NCBI RefSeq assembly: GCF_002086275.1
Contig: NZ_MVHT01000022.1
Location: 1-64,000, forward strand
Origin: Mycobacterium intermedium
GTDB lineage: Bacteria > Actinomycetota > Actinomycetes > Mycobacteriales > Mycobacteriaceae
Length of the DNA: 64,000 nt
Direction: 5' to 3'
This document shows, piece by piece, positions 34,019 through 43,886 of this stretch. The position numbers and the translations under genes were made by a program. The notes beneath the pieces are model-generated. The model did not search any database. It was not told the origin of the DNA and worked only from the letters and a program-made list of their open reading frames with translations. Positions within the stretch are counted from its first letter, which is position 1, and the number at the start of each line of letters is the position of its first letter.

Positions 34019-36430
34019 ATGCTGCAGGCAATCACTCGTCTTGCCATCGCCGCGCCGCGCCGCATACTTGCGGTCGCGGCGCTGGTCTTTGTCGCAGCCG
34101 CCATTTTCGGCATCCCCGTGATCAACAGCCTGTCCGGCGGCGGCTTTCAAGATCCGACCTCGGAATCCGCGCGGGCGACGGATCTGCTCAGGGAAAAATT
34201 CGGCAAGACCGACCAGAGAATGCTGATCGTGGTGACCGCGCCCGACGGCGCTCGCAGCGGGCAGGCGCGGCGGGTCGGCGCCGACATCGTCGAGCACCTG
34301 AACCGATCGCCGTGGGTCATACAGGTGGCCTCGCCGTGGACCCTCTCGCCCGATCAGCCGCCTCCAGGTCAGCCGCCGCACGCCACCGACCAGCTCATCA
34401 GCAAGGACGGCAAGTCCGGGATGATCGTGGCCAGCCTCAAGGGCGGCGAGAACGACGCGCAGAAGTACGCCAGCACCCTTTCGGAGGAACTCGTCCACGA
34501 CCGCGACGGGGTCACGGTGCGCGACGGCGGCATGGCCGTCGCTTACGCGCAGATCAACCACCAGAACGAGCGTGACCTGCTGTTGATGGAGTCCATCGCG
34601 ATTCCGCTGAGCTTCGTTGTGCTGGTGTGGGCGTTGCGCGGGGTAGTGGCGGCCCTGCTGCCGATTGCCTTGGGGGCACTCGCGATCGTGGGCACCATGT
34701 CGGTGTTGCGGCTGATCAGCTTCGCAACCGAGGTGTCCATCTACGCCCTGGACCTCAGCATCGCCATGGGTCTCGCGTTGGCGATCGACTACAACCTGCT
34801 GATCGTCAGCCGCTACCGCGAAGAGCTCGCCCGAGAAGGCAACCGGGATCAGGCGCTGTTGCGGACCATGACCACCGCCGGCCGGACCGTGCTGTTCTCG
34901 GCCACCACCGTCGGGCTGTCGATGGCCGTGATGGCGCTCTTCCCGATGTATTTCCTGAAGTCGTCGGCGTACACGATCGTGGCGACGGCGATCATCGTTG
35001 CCGTTGGCGCCATCGTGGTAACACCCGCCGCGATCGCTCTGCTGGGCCCTCGGCTCGACACCCTGGATGTCCGCCGCCTGGCGCGGCGATTTTCCCCCAA
35101 GGCGACGTGGTTGCAAGACCGCAAGCGGACCAGCTCGGCGTTCTGGTACCGATCGACCAAATTCGTGTTGCGCCACGCCGTGCCGGTCGGGTTGAGCGTC
35201 GTCGTGCTTCTGCTGCTGCTGGGACTTCCGTTCCTGGGCGTGAAATGGGGCTTCCCGGACGAGCGGGTGTTGCCCGAATCCGCCTCGGCGCGCCAAGTCG
35301 CCGACATGCTGGACACGGATTTCCCCGGTGGATTCGGGACGGAGGTGACCGTCGTCGTGCCCGACGCCCGCGGTGTCACCCCCGCCGACCTGGAGCGCTA
35401 CGCCGCCGAATTGTCACGTGTGCCCGACGTGGCCGCGGTGACCGCGCCGACCGGGACATTTGTGGCCGGGGCCAAGGCGGGACCACCGGCCGCGGCCACC
35501 GGCATGACCGGCGAGAGCGCCTTTCTCACCGTGGCCACCACCGCGCCGTTGTATTCACCTGCGTCCGACGTTCAGCTCGATCGATTGCACGAGGTCCCCG
35601 GGCCGGCGGGCCGATCGGTCGAGATGGGCGGGCTGGCGCAGATCAACCGTGACAACGTGAACGCGATCACTGAGCGATTACCCGCCGTAATGGGCCTGAT
35701 CGCCGTCATTTCCTTCGTGCTGATCTTCTCGCTCACCGGCAGCGTGCTGCTCCCACTGCAGGCGCTGATATGCAACGTCTTGTCCCTGACCGCCGCCTTC
35801 GGCGCGCTGGTGTGGATCTTTCAGGACGGTCATCTCGGCGCCCTGGGGACCACCCCGAACGGCACGCTGAACGCCAACATCCCGGTCTTGTTGTTCTGCA
35901 TCGCCGTCGGGCTGGCCATGGATTACGAGGTTTTTCTCGTCTCGCGGATCCACGAGTACTGGCTGGCAGCTCAAGCGTCGCGACGGCATCCACCCAATGC
36001 GGCCGAAGCCCGCGCAGACAACGACGAGAGCACCGCGCTGGGCCTCGCCGGCATTGGCAGGGTGGTCACCAGTGCCGCGCTGGTGATGTCGATCTCGTTT
36101 GCCGCGTTGATCCCGGCGCAGGTGTCGTTCATGCGGATGCTCGGTGTCGGGCTGACGCTTGCCGTGCTGGTCGACGCCACATTGGTGCGAATGGTCCTGG
36201 TTCCGGCTTTCATCCACGGGCTCGGGCGCTGGACTTGGTGGGCGCCGAGGCCGTTGGTCTGGCTGCATCAGCGGCTCGCGTTCGGTGAGGCCGACGCGGC
36301 AGCGGTTGGCCGGCGGCGCTGGGCCACCGACAGCCCTGACACCGAAGACGCGGCTCCGGGGTCCGTTGAGCCCTCCGATGGGGGTTCGGGGCAGGAGTTG
36401 GCGGCCGCATCTCCGAAGGACGTCGGGTAG
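34019..36430 (+). CDS. MmpL/RND-family lipid transporter
   Basis: An 803-residue MmpL-type RND transporter with about twelve transmembrane segments in two halves, each preceded by a large periplasmic loop. The proton-relay aspartates are in AIDYNLLIVSRYREE (first half) and AMDYEVFLVSRIHEYW (second half), both typical MmpL signatures. The length is shorter than MmpL3 (about 940) and close to MmpL11 or MmpL13 types. MmpL proteins export lipids or siderophores to the periplasm. ATG 34019 follows GAAAGGACCGAG. It is followed by a DMT transporter 5 bases downstream. Cargo unknown. Confidence 0.9.
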   Translation: MLQAITRLAIAAPRRILAVAALVFVAAAIFGIPVINSLSGGGFQDPTSESARATDLLREKFGKTDQRMLIVVTAPDGARSGQARRVGADIVEHLNRSPWVIQVASPWTLSPDQPPPGQPPHATDQLISKDGKSGMIVASLKGGENDAQKYASTLSEELVHDRDGVTVRDGGMAVAYAQINHQNERDLLLMESIAIPLSFVVLVWALRGVVAALLPIALGALAIVGTMSVLRLISFATEVSIYALDLSIAMGLALAIDYNLLIVSRYREELAREGNRDQALLRTMTTAGRTVLFSATTVGLSMAVMALFPMYFLKSSAYTIVATAIIVAVGAIVVTPAAIALLGPRLDTLDVRRLARRFSPKATWLQDRKRTSSAFWYRSTKFVLRHAVPVGLSVVVLLLLLGLPFLGVKWGFPDERVLPESASARQVADMLDTDFPGGFGTEVTVVVPDARGVTPADLERYAAELSRVPDVAAVTAPTGTFVAGAKAGPPAAATGMTGESAFLTVATTAPLYSPASDVQLDRLHEVPGPAGRSVEMGGLAQINRDNVNAITERLPAVMGLIAVISFVLIFSLTGSVLLPLQALICNVLSLTAAFGALVWIFQDGHLGALGTTPNGTLNANIPVLLFCIAVGLAMDYEVFLVSRIHEYWLAAQASRRHPPNAAEARADNDESTALGLAGIGRVVTSAALVMSISFAALIPAQVSFMRMLGVGLTLAVLVDATLVRMVLVPAFIHGLGRWTWWAPRPLVWLHQRLAFGEADAAAVGRRRWATDSPDTEDAAPGSVEPSDGGSGQELAAASPKDVG

Positions 36431-36435
36431 CGCCA

Positions 36436-37338
36436 ATGGCCAGAACGGATCTCGCCGTCGTGCTGGCAGTGAGTTCTGCGCTGTGTATCGCTACCGGCGA
36501 CGTGCTCCAGCAACAGGTGGCGCACCGGATCACGGACAAGTCGGTCGGCCAACTCAAGCTGTTGGCCAAGCTGTTGGGCAACCGGCGCTGGCGGTGGGGC
36601 ACTGCGCTGCTCGCGGCGAGCATCGCGTTGCAGGCGGCCGCGCTGGGCCAGGGTTCGGTGATTCTGGTGCAGGCGCTGCTGATGCTTTCGCTGCTGTTCG
36701 CGCTTCCCATCAGTGCCGTCTTGTCGAGACGAAAAATGACTGCCTCCCAATGGATCTGGGCAGGACTGTTGACGGCCGCGGTGACGGTGGTCGTCGTTGT
36801 CGGCCATCCGGAGGCGGGTCATTCGGGCGCATCGCTGCGCACCTGGGCCGTGGTCTCGGTGGTGCTGGGACCGGCGTTGGCGCTGTGCGTCGTCGCTGCC
36901 CAAATTCGAAGGGGCACCCTGGGGGCGGTTTTGTTCGCCTTGGTGTCCGGTTCGCTGTGGGGTGTTTTTGCGGTACTGACCAAGGAGGTCGTCGCCCGGC
37001 TCGGCGATGGCGGCGGGACGCTGATCCGGACCCCTGAGCTATATGCCTGCATCTTGGTCGCGCTGGGAGGCATCCTTTGGAGCCAGTCGGCGTTTCGGGC
37101 TGGGTCGTTGGCCGCGTCGATGCCCACGTTGCAGGTATCCCAGCCCGTGGTGGCGACCGTGCTGGGTGTCTTGGTCCTCGACGAGAAGCTGAACACAGGT
37201 GGAGCGGGGTTTATCGCACTGGCGGTGGCGGGCCTGGTGATGGTGGCGGCCATTGTCAAACTGGCAGGGTTTGAGGCCATGGCGACCCGCGACCGGGCAG
37301 CAGCAGAGCGCAAAGATCCCGTCAGTCAACCGACTTAA
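36436..37338 (+). CDS. DMT-superfamily membrane transporter
   Basis: A 300-residue protein with about nine hydrophobic segments in the EamA/NIPA-like DMT pattern (ATGDVLQQQVAHRI after the first helix, repeated SLWGVFAVLTKE and LGVLVLDEKLN in the second half). The first gene of the pair is MmpL and the spacing of five bases indicates an operon. DMT carriers move metabolites, lipids or divalent cations; the substrate cannot be deduced. The ATG at 36436 is the only good start. Confidence 0.8.
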   Translation: MARTDLAVVLAVSSALCIATGDVLQQQVAHRITDKSVGQLKLLAKLLGNRRWRWGTALLAASIALQAAALGQGSVILVQALLMLSLLFALPISAVLSRRKMTASQWIWAGLLTAAVTVVVVVGHPEAGHSGASLRTWAVVSVVLGPALALCVVAAQIRRGTLGAVLFALVSGSLWGVFAVLTKEVVARLGDGGGTLIRTPELYACILVALGGILWSQSAFRAGSLAASMPTLQVSQPVVATVLGVLVLDEKLNTGGAGFIALAVAGLVMVAAIVKLAGFEAMATRDRAAAERKDPVSQPT

Positions 37339-37501
37339 GCCCAGCCGCCGAGTCCCTCCCAGCGAATCAGGGTGAGCTTGCGCACTCGCGGCGTAATCCG
37401 GGCAGAATCGGGTAGAGCGCTGCCGCGACGCACTACAATACCGGTAACAATCCAGGGTCAGCGGTGACCAATTTGGGCGGGAAGATTTGGAAGGTCACTT
37501 G
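37339..37501 (+). promoter_or_regulatory. ldtB upstream region
   Basis: The 163-base leader has a possible -10 box TACAAT at 37434-37439 and a GGAAGGTCACTTG ribosome site directly before the ATG. No clear -35 element is visible. Nothing else was recognised. Confidence 0.35.
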
Positions 37502-38707
37502 ATGACGCCTTTGCGCAGACGTCGATCGTGGCTGGCTGTGGCCATGGTTCCGGTTGCTGTGTGCATTGGTGCGTGCGGCGGTCACAGCACCGCCGCGCCG
37601 GCAGCGCCGAACGTCATCGAGAACAAGGGGACCCCGTTCGCCGACCTCATGGTTCCCAAGCTCACCGCTTCGGTCACCGACGGAGCCGTCGGTGTCACCG
37701 TCGATGCGCCGGTGACGGTGGGCGTTTCCGACGGCGTGCTGCAGTCGGTGACCATGGTCAACGAGAACGGCAAGACCATCGACGGTCAGCTCAGTCCCGA
37801 CGGCCTGCACTGGGCCACCACTGAGCAGCTTGGCTACAACCGGCGCTACACGCTGAACGTGAAGGCGCTCGGACTGGGTGGTGTGGCGAGCCGCCAGATG
37901 ACCTTCCAGACCAGTTCGCCCGCGCACCTGACGATGCCCTACGTCTTGCCGAACGACGGCGAGGTCGTGGGTGTCGGGTCGCCGGTGGCCATCCAATTCG
38001 ACGAGAACATCACCAACCGACTGGCTGCCCAAAAAGCCATCGTCATCACCACCAATCCGCCCGTCGAAGGCGCCTTTTACTGGCTGAACAACCGCGAAGT
38101 CCGTTGGCGGCCTGAGCATTTCTGGAAGCCAGGGACCACCGTTGACGTCTCGGTCAACACCTACGGGGTCGACCTGGGCGACGGCATGTTCGGCGAAGAC
38201 AACGTGAAGACGCATTTCACCATCGGTGACGAGGTGATCGCCGTCGCCGACGACGAAACCAAGATGGTGACGGTGCGGGTCAACGGCGAAGTGGTCAAGA
38301 CGATGCCGACCTCGATGGGTAAGAACAGCACGCCGACGGCAAACGGGATCTACATCGTGGGCCAGCGGTACAAGCACATCATCATGGACTCCTCGACCTA
38401 CGGCGTGCCGGTCAACTCGCCCAACGGATATCGCACCGATGTCGACTGGGCGACGCAGATCTCCTACAGCGGTGTGTTCGTGCACTCGGCGCCCTGGTCG
38501 GTGGGGGCTCAGGGCCACACCAACACCAGCCACGGTTGCCTCAATGTCAGCCCGAGCAACGCGCAGTGGTTCTACGAGCACATCAAGCGCGGCGACATCG
38601 TCCAGGTGATGAACACCGTCGGGGGTACCCTCCCGGGCACCGAGGGCCTGGGCGACTGGAACATCCCGTGGGAGCAGTGGCGCGCCGGTAACGCCAACAC
38701 CAACTGA
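37502..38707 (+). CDS. ldtB: L,D-transpeptidase LdtB (LdtMt2/LppS type) lipoprotein
   Basis: A 401-residue exported lipoprotein that makes 3-3 peptidoglycan cross-links and is inhibited by carbapenems. The signal peptide carries a lipobox VCIGAC, with lipidated Cys25. Two Ig-like/bacterial Ig domains ([20 protein letters not shown] and the following HLTMPYVLP region) precede the YkuD catalytic domain, which contains SGVFVHSAP and the active-site motif [15 protein letters not shown] with Cys346. The sequence follows M. tuberculosis Rv2518c closely along its length. ATG 37502 was chosen for its Shine-Dalgarno site; a TTG at 37487 is less likely. No active-site loss. Confidence 0.96.
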   Translation: MTPLRRRRSWLAVAMVPVAVCIGACGGHSTAAPAAPNVIENKGTPFADLMVPKLTASVTDGAVGVTVDAPVTVGVSDGVLQSVTMVNENGKTIDGQLSPDGLHWATTEQLGYNRRYTLNVKALGLGGVASRQMTFQTSSPAHLTMPYVLPNDGEVVGVGSPVAIQFDENITNRLAAQKAIVITTNPPVEGAFYWLNNREVRWRPEHFWKPGTTVDVSVNTYGVDLGDGMFGEDNVKTHFTIGDEVIAVADDETKMVTVRVNGEVVKTMPTSMGKNSTPTANGIYIVGQRYKHIIMDSSTYGVPVNSPNGYRTDVDWATQISYSGVFVHSAPWSVGAQGHTNTSHGCLNVSPSNAQWFYEHIKRGDIVQVMNTVGGTLPGTEGLGDWNIPWEQWRAGNANTN

Positions 38708-38740
38708 CCTGCCGGGCGCAGCGGGTCGGCCACCATTTTT

Positions 38741-39508
38741 CTAGACCCGCAGCACCGAAGCCAAGGCCGACAGCGGTATGTGCGCTTCGACGGTGCCGCC
38801 GTCCATAAACCATTGCAGCGCACCAGGGCTGAAGTCGATAGGCTCGTCGTGTCCGACCGGGTAGTCGGGCATGTAGAGGATCAATTCGTCGGGCGTCAAC
38901 GCCCATGCGCGGTATCCCCCGGAGTAGACCTTGTCCGGAGTCCAGCGGTCGGCGATGAAGGGGTAAGTCCCCGGATCGTGTGGGGGAGCGGCCTGATTCA
39001 GCGCGGTCTCGATGAATGGCTGCCCAAGCTGCGGGATGGCGCTGACGTTGACCAGGTCGGCCAACTGCACTCGCCGGCCGCTTGCCGTGTCGAAAGTGAA
39101 GGTGCGGTAGGCGTTGTTGGGCTTGGGTCCGTCGGCGTGATAGTCCTCGTGGAATACCGCGCTGAGGTAGTTGCCGTGCCGGAAGACCTGGTAGTTCTCC
39201 TCGCCGAAGCTGTCCGCCACCATGTGCGCCCCGACGCTCTTCCAGTTGTTGACCAGGGTGCGCAGATAGTCTCGTACCACAGAACTCGTCACGGGGTTGT
39301 CGATGAGGTCGTCCGGTAGTGCGACCTTGATGTCGCGCACGGCATTTCGTTCGGACACGACCGAGGTGTGGCAGTACTGGCCGTCCCAATTGCCGCCGAG
39401 CTCGCCGCAGAAGGACGGGGCCGACGCCCGCGCGGTGGCCGCGTTGGATAGTCCCGATAGTCCCGCCGCCGCTAGCAGTATTGATGTCGCGATAATTCGT
39501 TTGATCAC
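38741..39508 (-). CDS. Secreted MPT64/RsiV-like (DUF3298) protein
   Basis: A 255-residue exported protein with an N-terminal signal (MIKRIIATSILLAAAGLSGLSNAATARA, cleavage near Ala-Arg-Ala) and a mature domain FCGELGGNWDGQYCHTSVVS, resembling the immunogenic MPT64 (Rv1980c) group with two cysteines. MPT64 relatives have an RsiV-like DUF3298 fold, and no enzyme activity is proven. The start is GTG at 39506-39508 after GGAGCCATC. It begins 16 bases after the stop of the Mce-associated gene and so is probably the last gene of the mce operon. It converges on ldtB, with a possible hairpin (GCGGGTC...GACCCGC) spanning 38721-38750. Confidence 0.75.
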   Translation of the reverse strand: MIKRIIATSILLAAAGLSGLSNAATARASAPSFCGELGGNWDGQYCHTSVVSERNAVRDIKVALPDDLIDNPVTSSVVRDYLRTLVNNWKSVGAHMVADSFGEENYQVFRHGNYLSAVFHEDYHADGPKPNNAYRTFTFDTASGRRVQLADLVNVSAIPQLGQPFIETALNQAAPPHDPGTYPFIADRWTPDKVYSGGYRAWALTPDELILYMPDYPVGHDEPIDFSPGALQWFMDGGTVEAHIPLSALASVLRV

Positions 39509-39524
39509 GATGGCTCCAATTGGC

Positions 39525-40262
39525 TTAGAGCAGCTGAACTTTCGCTGCCTTCCAGCGGCCGTCGACCTTCTCCATGGTCATCTTGATTCGGCTGCGGTCG
39601 ATCCGCGGATCGGGTACCGCCGTGTTGGTGACGGTCTGGTCGATGAACACCAGCACGACGACCTTGTCGGTGGACTTCGACTCGATCGCCGAATCGATCA
39701 CCACGCCATGGGCGGTGGCCTTGTTGTCGATCAGCAGCTGTCGAAGCTGCACGCTCGACTGGGTGTACATGTCCTTGAACTCACCGGTCGCTCCGTCGAG
39801 GACCTGCCGAAAGTTCTCGTCGACGTTGTTGGAGTCGATGCTGGTCAGGACCTGGGCGTAGTTGACGGCGGCTTGCTGAGCCTCCTGTCCCGCCTGGTCC
39901 AACTGACGCTGTTGCCACTGCTGCCACCCGAGAAAACCGTTGATGGCGAGGGAGATAAGGAGTATCAGCGGCAGGACGCCGCGGCGCAGGTACTGTAGCC
40001 AGGGTCGTTTGGCCAGCCCGGACTTGTCACCTTTGGTCTTGCGCTTGCGCCCGAACGGGATGTCGTCTTCGTCGGTGTCGGCGATGAATTCTGTGTCTGT
40101 GCCGTCCGCGTCTTCGGCGTCCTCGGCCTCGGATTCTTCGTCCGCCTCGGCATCGTCCTCCGCCTCGGCATCGACCTCGGTCTCTTCGATGTCGACGTCC
40201 TCGCCTGCGACTTCCGCCTTCTCGTCCTCGGTATCGCTGGTAATCCCAGTTGTCACAGTCAC
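39525..40262 (-). CDS. Mce-associated membrane protein (Mam)
   Basis: A 245-residue single-pass membrane protein. The N-terminal 65 residues are extremely acidic (runs of Glu and Asp), then Lys/Arg-rich FGRKRKTKGDKSG, a membrane segment VLPLILLISLAINGFLGW, and a C-terminal domain (VLTSIDSNNVDENFRQVLDGATGEFKDMYT) of the NTF2-like Mam family. Mam proteins stabilise Mce transporters at the envelope. The start is GTG after GAGGAGATTGAT. It follows mceF by about 32 bases on the same strand and fits the usual order of mce operons. The strongly acidic head is typical for Mam proteins but unusually long here. Confidence 0.9.
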   Translation of the reverse strand: MTVTTGITSDTEDEKAEVAGEDVDIEETEVDAEAEDDAEADEESEAEDAEDADGTDTEFIADTDEDDIPFGRKRKTKGDKSGLAKRPWLQYLRRGVLPLILLISLAINGFLGWQQWQQRQLDQAGQEAQQAAVNYAQVLTSIDSNNVDENFRQVLDGATGEFKDMYTQSSVQLRQLLIDNKATAHGVVIDSAIESKSTDKVVVLVFIDQTVTNTAVPDPRIDRSRIKMTMEKVDGRWKAAKVQLL

Positions 40263-40294
40263 ATCAATCTCCTCAGGTGGGCGGACTGTCGGTC

Positions 40295-41545
40295 TCAGTG
40301 TGGTGGCTCGATGGGCAGGGTCGGACCGCCGTACGGCGTCGGAATCGTGTAGCGGCCCTTCGGCGTCGGGTCGCTTCTCCTGCCCAGGTCAGCGCCTGGT
40401 GGGGGACCGGCGGTGTCGTCGCCCGCCGGCCGCGGGGCGTTCTTGGCTCCCCGGATACCGTACCCGGGGTCGTCGTCGCGGCAATACGTGTAGATGAACG
40501 GCTCGTAATAGTCCGCCCCAGACGGTGGGTGCGCGGGCGTTCCGTAGTCGCACGCGTACCGGGGATACAGTTCGGCCGTCGCCCAAACAGCATGGTCGTG
40601 GAAGGCGCTGGCCAGCGCGTCGATCGCCGACCCGCGGTAGTCCGGGAACAACGCGTTGAGTGCCGGCACGCGCAGATACAGCAACTGGGAGGCGGTCGCG
40701 AGGCTGCCCAGCAGCTGCACCATCGTCTCCGAGTTGTCGTCGAACAACCGGTCGATGGTCGAAAGCTGCTGCGGCGCAGTCCCCGTCAAGCGCCGATAAC
40801 CATCCTGCATTCGGGCCACGCCGGCCAGGGTCCGCCTGAAGTCGACGGTGGCGGCGGCGAGCCCGGCATTCTTGTCGGCCGCCAAGTTCAGCACCACCCG
40901 GCTGGTCCTGATGATGCTGGTGGTTTCGGGCAGCACCGAATCGAGCGTCGACAGCAACATCATGCCCCCGTCGACGATCGCCGTCAGCTTGCCCGGACCC
41001 TCTCGGCTAAGGCTGAGTTCCTTCTTGATCAGCTCGATCTTGCGCGGATCGACCTGCGCCAACAGACCATCGGCATCACCGAGCAGCTGCGCCAAACTCA
41101 CCGGGACGCTGGTCCGATTCAGCGCTATCAAGCTGCCGTCGTGCAGATATGGTCCGGTGTCGGAGTCGGCTTCGAAGTCGATGTACTGCTCGCCGGCGGG
41201 TGACAGGGCGGACACGTGGGCAACCGCGTTCGCCGGGATCTTCACTGTGGACGTGATCCTGGCAACGGCGTCGACCCCTTGGTCGGTGATCCGCAGCGAT
41301 TCGACGCGCCCGATGCGCACCCCACGCAGCGCAACATCCTGATTGGGCAGCAGCCCGCCGGATTCCGTGAGCTGCACCGTGACTCGATAGGTCGACGCAA
41401 AGGGTGTCACGCGCAGTGCGCCGATCAGCAGGTAGGCAGTGGCGACAATCAACGTGAGCGCCAGTCCGGCCACCGACAGCCAGACCTGGCGTCGGTGCGC
41501 GGCCCGTACCGTCCGGACGAGGATGTTGGCGGCTGACGTGATCAT
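40295..41545 (-). CDS. mceF: Mce family protein, MceF position
   Basis: A 416-residue Mce subunit: N-terminal membrane segment (VWLSVAGLALTLIVATAYLLIGAL), MlaD/MCE domain (YRVTVQLTESGGLLPNQDVALRGVRIGRV...), a long helical region, then a proline-rich tail (PRPAGDDTAGPPPGADLG and PTPYGGPTLPIEPPH). Mce hexamers form a channel for lipids across the periplasm. The ATG at 41543-41545 overlaps the mceE stop (ATGA); the frame runs open to 41698 inside mceE but the junction indicates the true start. Substrate unknown. Confidence 0.92.
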   Translation of the reverse strand: MITSAANILVRTVRAAHRRQVWLSVAGLALTLIVATAYLLIGALRVTPFASTYRVTVQLTESGGLLPNQDVALRGVRIGRVESLRITDQGVDAVARITSTVKIPANAVAHVSALSPAGEQYIDFEADSDTGPYLHDGSLIALNRTSVPVSLAQLLGDADGLLAQVDPRKIELIKKELSLSREGPGKLTAIVDGGMMLLSTLDSVLPETTSIIRTSRVVLNLAADKNAGLAAATVDFRRTLAGVARMQDGYRRLTGTAPQQLSTIDRLFDDNSETMVQLLGSLATASQLLYLRVPALNALFPDYRGSAIDALASAFHDHAVWATAELYPRYACDYGTPAHPPSGADYYEPFIYTYCRDDDPGYGIRGAKNAPRPAGDDTAGPPPGADLGRRSDPTPKGRYTIPTPYGGPTLPIEPPH

Positions 41546-42783
41546 CCCGGCGGTCCTGGCGTGAGGGGACCGGGCAACTGGGGCTGCGGGGTTTCCGTGG
41601 GGGCGACCATGACTCCGCCCGGGACGTTGGGATCCGGGATCACCGGTACCTGAGGCGAGTTCGGGCCGCGACCGACCACTCGTTCCTGAAGCCGCCACAG
41701 CATGTACTTCAGGGAGCCGACGAACTGGTTCCAGGTGAACCTGTTCGGTCCATGTAGCCCCCTGTCACCGGGGAAGCCGATGTCGGGTATCGACCCCAAG
41801 ATCAGCTGGTCGAGACTGGCGTGGACTGAGACCCCCGATCCCGCAGTCATTTTGATGATAGGGGCGAACATTCGGTTCAGGGTTAGCAAGCTGGTGTCGG
41901 GGCTTACCGCGATATCGTTGGCCGCTTCGGCGAGCGTGTTGAGGTCTTGGACCACGCTTCTGCCGCTGGTGTCGGTTCCGCCGAGCGACGGGAACCGGGC
42001 CAGCAACCGGCTGGTGTCACCGACTTGCACCAACAGGTTGGTCAGGTCGGTGGTGTTGGCGGACAGGGCGCTCATGCCCGGTTCGGCGGCCGCCATCAGC
42101 TCGCTGAGGGTTTGGTTCTTGGCGTCGAGTTGTGCACTGAGGCGGGATAATTCGGTCATTGCGTCCGAGATCTGGCCGGACCGCGAGTCCATGGTGCGCA
42201 GCAGCTGATTGGACTTGCGAATCAGTTCTCCGAATGCCTGTCCCTGGTCGCCGGTGGCTTTGCCGAAACCGTTGATGATGTTGGTGAAGTTACGTACCGC
42301 GCCGCCGTTCACCAGGATCGCAGCCGAGCTCAGCACCGACTCCACGGTGGAGGCGGCGGTCGTGAACTCCAGATCGATGGTGTCGCCGGATTTCAATAAT
42401 GGTGCGTTCGGATCGCCGTCCGCGGGTGGCTTCAGCGCGACGAAAACGTCGCCGAGCGGTGTGGCCGTGCGCAACTCGGCCGTGCTGCCCCGCGGCAGCA
42501 GGACACCATCGCGGATGCGCAGCGTGGTGACGGCGGTGTAGTTGCGTGCGACCATCGACTCGACCTGCCCGACGTCCGCACCGCCAAGCTTGACCTTGGC
42601 ATTCATCGGCAGGTTGAGCGCGTTGGAGAACACCGCGGTCAGCATGTACCCGCCGGAACCCAGGCCCGGGGCCGGAAGGGGAAGGCTGGCAAGGCCGTCA
42701 GTGGCGCATCCCGCGCTGAAGACCGCCGCGGCCATGATCGCGACTGCGGACCTGACGCGCGCTCGCGTTCCCATGGCGTTCAT
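41542..42783 (-). CDS. mceE: Mce family lipoprotein, MceE position
   Basis: A 413-residue Mce subunit with a lipoprotein signal and lipobox VFSAGC (Cys26), as expected for the MceE/LprK position of actinobacterial mce operons. The MCE domain begins YMLTAVFSNALNLPMNAKVKLGGADVGQV. A proline-rich C-terminus follows (PTETPQPQLPGPLTPGPPG). It overlaps mceD by four bases (ATGA) and mceF by four bases. It should anchor the Mce hexamer at the membrane. Confidence 0.92.
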   Translation of the reverse strand: MNAMGTRARVRSAVAIMAAAVFSAGCATDGLASLPLPAPGLGSGGYMLTAVFSNALNLPMNAKVKLGGADVGQVESMVARNYTAVTTLRIRDGVLLPRGSTAELRTATPLGDVFVALKPPADGDPNAPLLKSGDTIDLEFTTAASTVESVLSSAAILVNGGAVRNFTNIINGFGKATGDQGQAFGELIRKSNQLLRTMDSRSGQISDAMTELSRLSAQLDAKNQTLSELMAAAEPGMSALSANTTDLTNLLVQVGDTSRLLARFPSLGGTDTSGRSVVQDLNTLAEAANDIAVSPDTSLLTLNRMFAPIIKMTAGSGVSVHASLDQLILGSIPDIGFPGDRGLHGPNRFTWNQFVGSLKYMLWRLQERVVGRGPNSPQVPVIPDPNVPGGVMVAPTETPQPQLPGPLTPGPPG

Positions 42784-43886
42784 TTCTGACCCATCGCTGC
42801 CAAGCCGTCCAGGACGTAGGTCAACCCGAAGTCGGGCCCGAAATCCTGTAGTGTCCCAGTGCTGCAGCCGAGTTGGCGCAAGCCCATCAAGTTGCAGATC
42901 TCTTTGGTGAGCTGACTGTCGAAGATCATGCGGTCGGTGAGGAAGTGTGCCCGCACCGCGCCGTTCTCACGGTCCACCATGTTGTAGGCGTTGTCGGCCA
43001 ACATCGGACCTATATCAAGGATTTCGGCGAGCTCGCGCTGGTTGTCTGCAAGCGTCTTCACCACGGTGTTGCCGTTCAGCAAAGCCTGCCTGATGAGTTC
43101 ACGATTGGCGTCAAAGAGATCGCCTGCCCGCTGCACCAACTGGTCGAGTTTTTTGCCGGTGGTGCCGCTGCCGATGTCCTCGTCGGCCAAGATCTGGCTG
43201 ACTTGGTGGATGGTTGATGCGAATTCCCGCAGCTTGCCGTCGTTGTTGGCGGCGGCTTCGAACAGCGAACTGATGTTCTTGATGATCGTGGTGATCTGGG
43301 CGCGCGTCTGGGCGCCGCCATCGCTGCTCAAGCGCAGCGCCTTGGAGAGTTCGTCGAGCGCCTTCTTGATATTTGCGCCGTTGCCTCTGACCACCTCGGC
43401 GCCGCCGTTGAGCACGTCGGCAACTGGGCCGCCGCCGTGGCCGTCGCCTTCCAAGGATCTGGTCACCCGGTCGAGAACGGCCAGCACACGGCTGAATTCG
43501 ACCGGTGTCTTGGTGCGCGTCAATCCGATGGTGTCGTGGTTCGCCAACTTCGGGCCCCCGCGGTACGGCGGCGTGAGCTCGATCTGCCGGGCGGTGAGGA
43601 TCGACGTGGACACGGTGACGGCTTGCACATCCGCCGGGACGTCGACGTGCCGGTCGACGGTGAACTGCACTTCGACGTAACTACCTTTGGCGACGACCTT
43701 GGTGACCGTACCCACCTTCATGCCTAGCACCGCGACCACATTGCCCTCGTAAAGCCCGGAGGCGCTGTCGAATTGAGCCGTCACCGTGATCGGTTCCTGC
43801 TTGCCGGCCAGGTACCACCAACCGATGCCGACCGCGGTGACGACCGACGCGACGATCGCCACGACCGCGATGAGCCGCCCCCTCAT
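42780..43886 (-). CDS. mceD: Mce family protein, MceD position
   Basis: A 368-residue Mce subunit. The N-terminal membrane segment is IAVVAIVASVVTAVGIGWWYLAG and the MCE domain contains ITVTAQFDSASGLYEGNVVAVLGMKVGTV. A helical region and a short Cys-containing tail (ICNLMGLRQLGCSTG) follow. The ATG at 43884-43886 overlaps the mceC stop (ATGA). The frame is open up to 43952 in mceC but the four-base overlap fixes the start. Role as in the other Mce subunits. Confidence 0.9.
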   Translation of the reverse strand: MRGRLIAVVAIVASVVTAVGIGWWYLAGKQEPITVTAQFDSASGLYEGNVVAVLGMKVGTVTKVVAKGSYVEVQFTVDRHVDVPADVQAVTVSTSILTARQIELTPPYRGGPKLANHDTIGLTRTKTPVEFSRVLAVLDRVTRSLEGDGHGGGPVADVLNGGAEVVRGNGANIKKALDELSKALRLSSDGGAQTRAQITTIIKNISSLFEAAANNDGKLREFASTIHQVSQILADEDIGSGTTGKKLDQLVQRAGDLFDANRELIRQALLNGNTVVKTLADNQRELAEILDIGPMLADNAYNMVDRENGAVRAHFLTDRMIFDSQLTKEICNLMGLRQLGCSTGTLQDFGPDFGLTYVLDGLAAMGQK

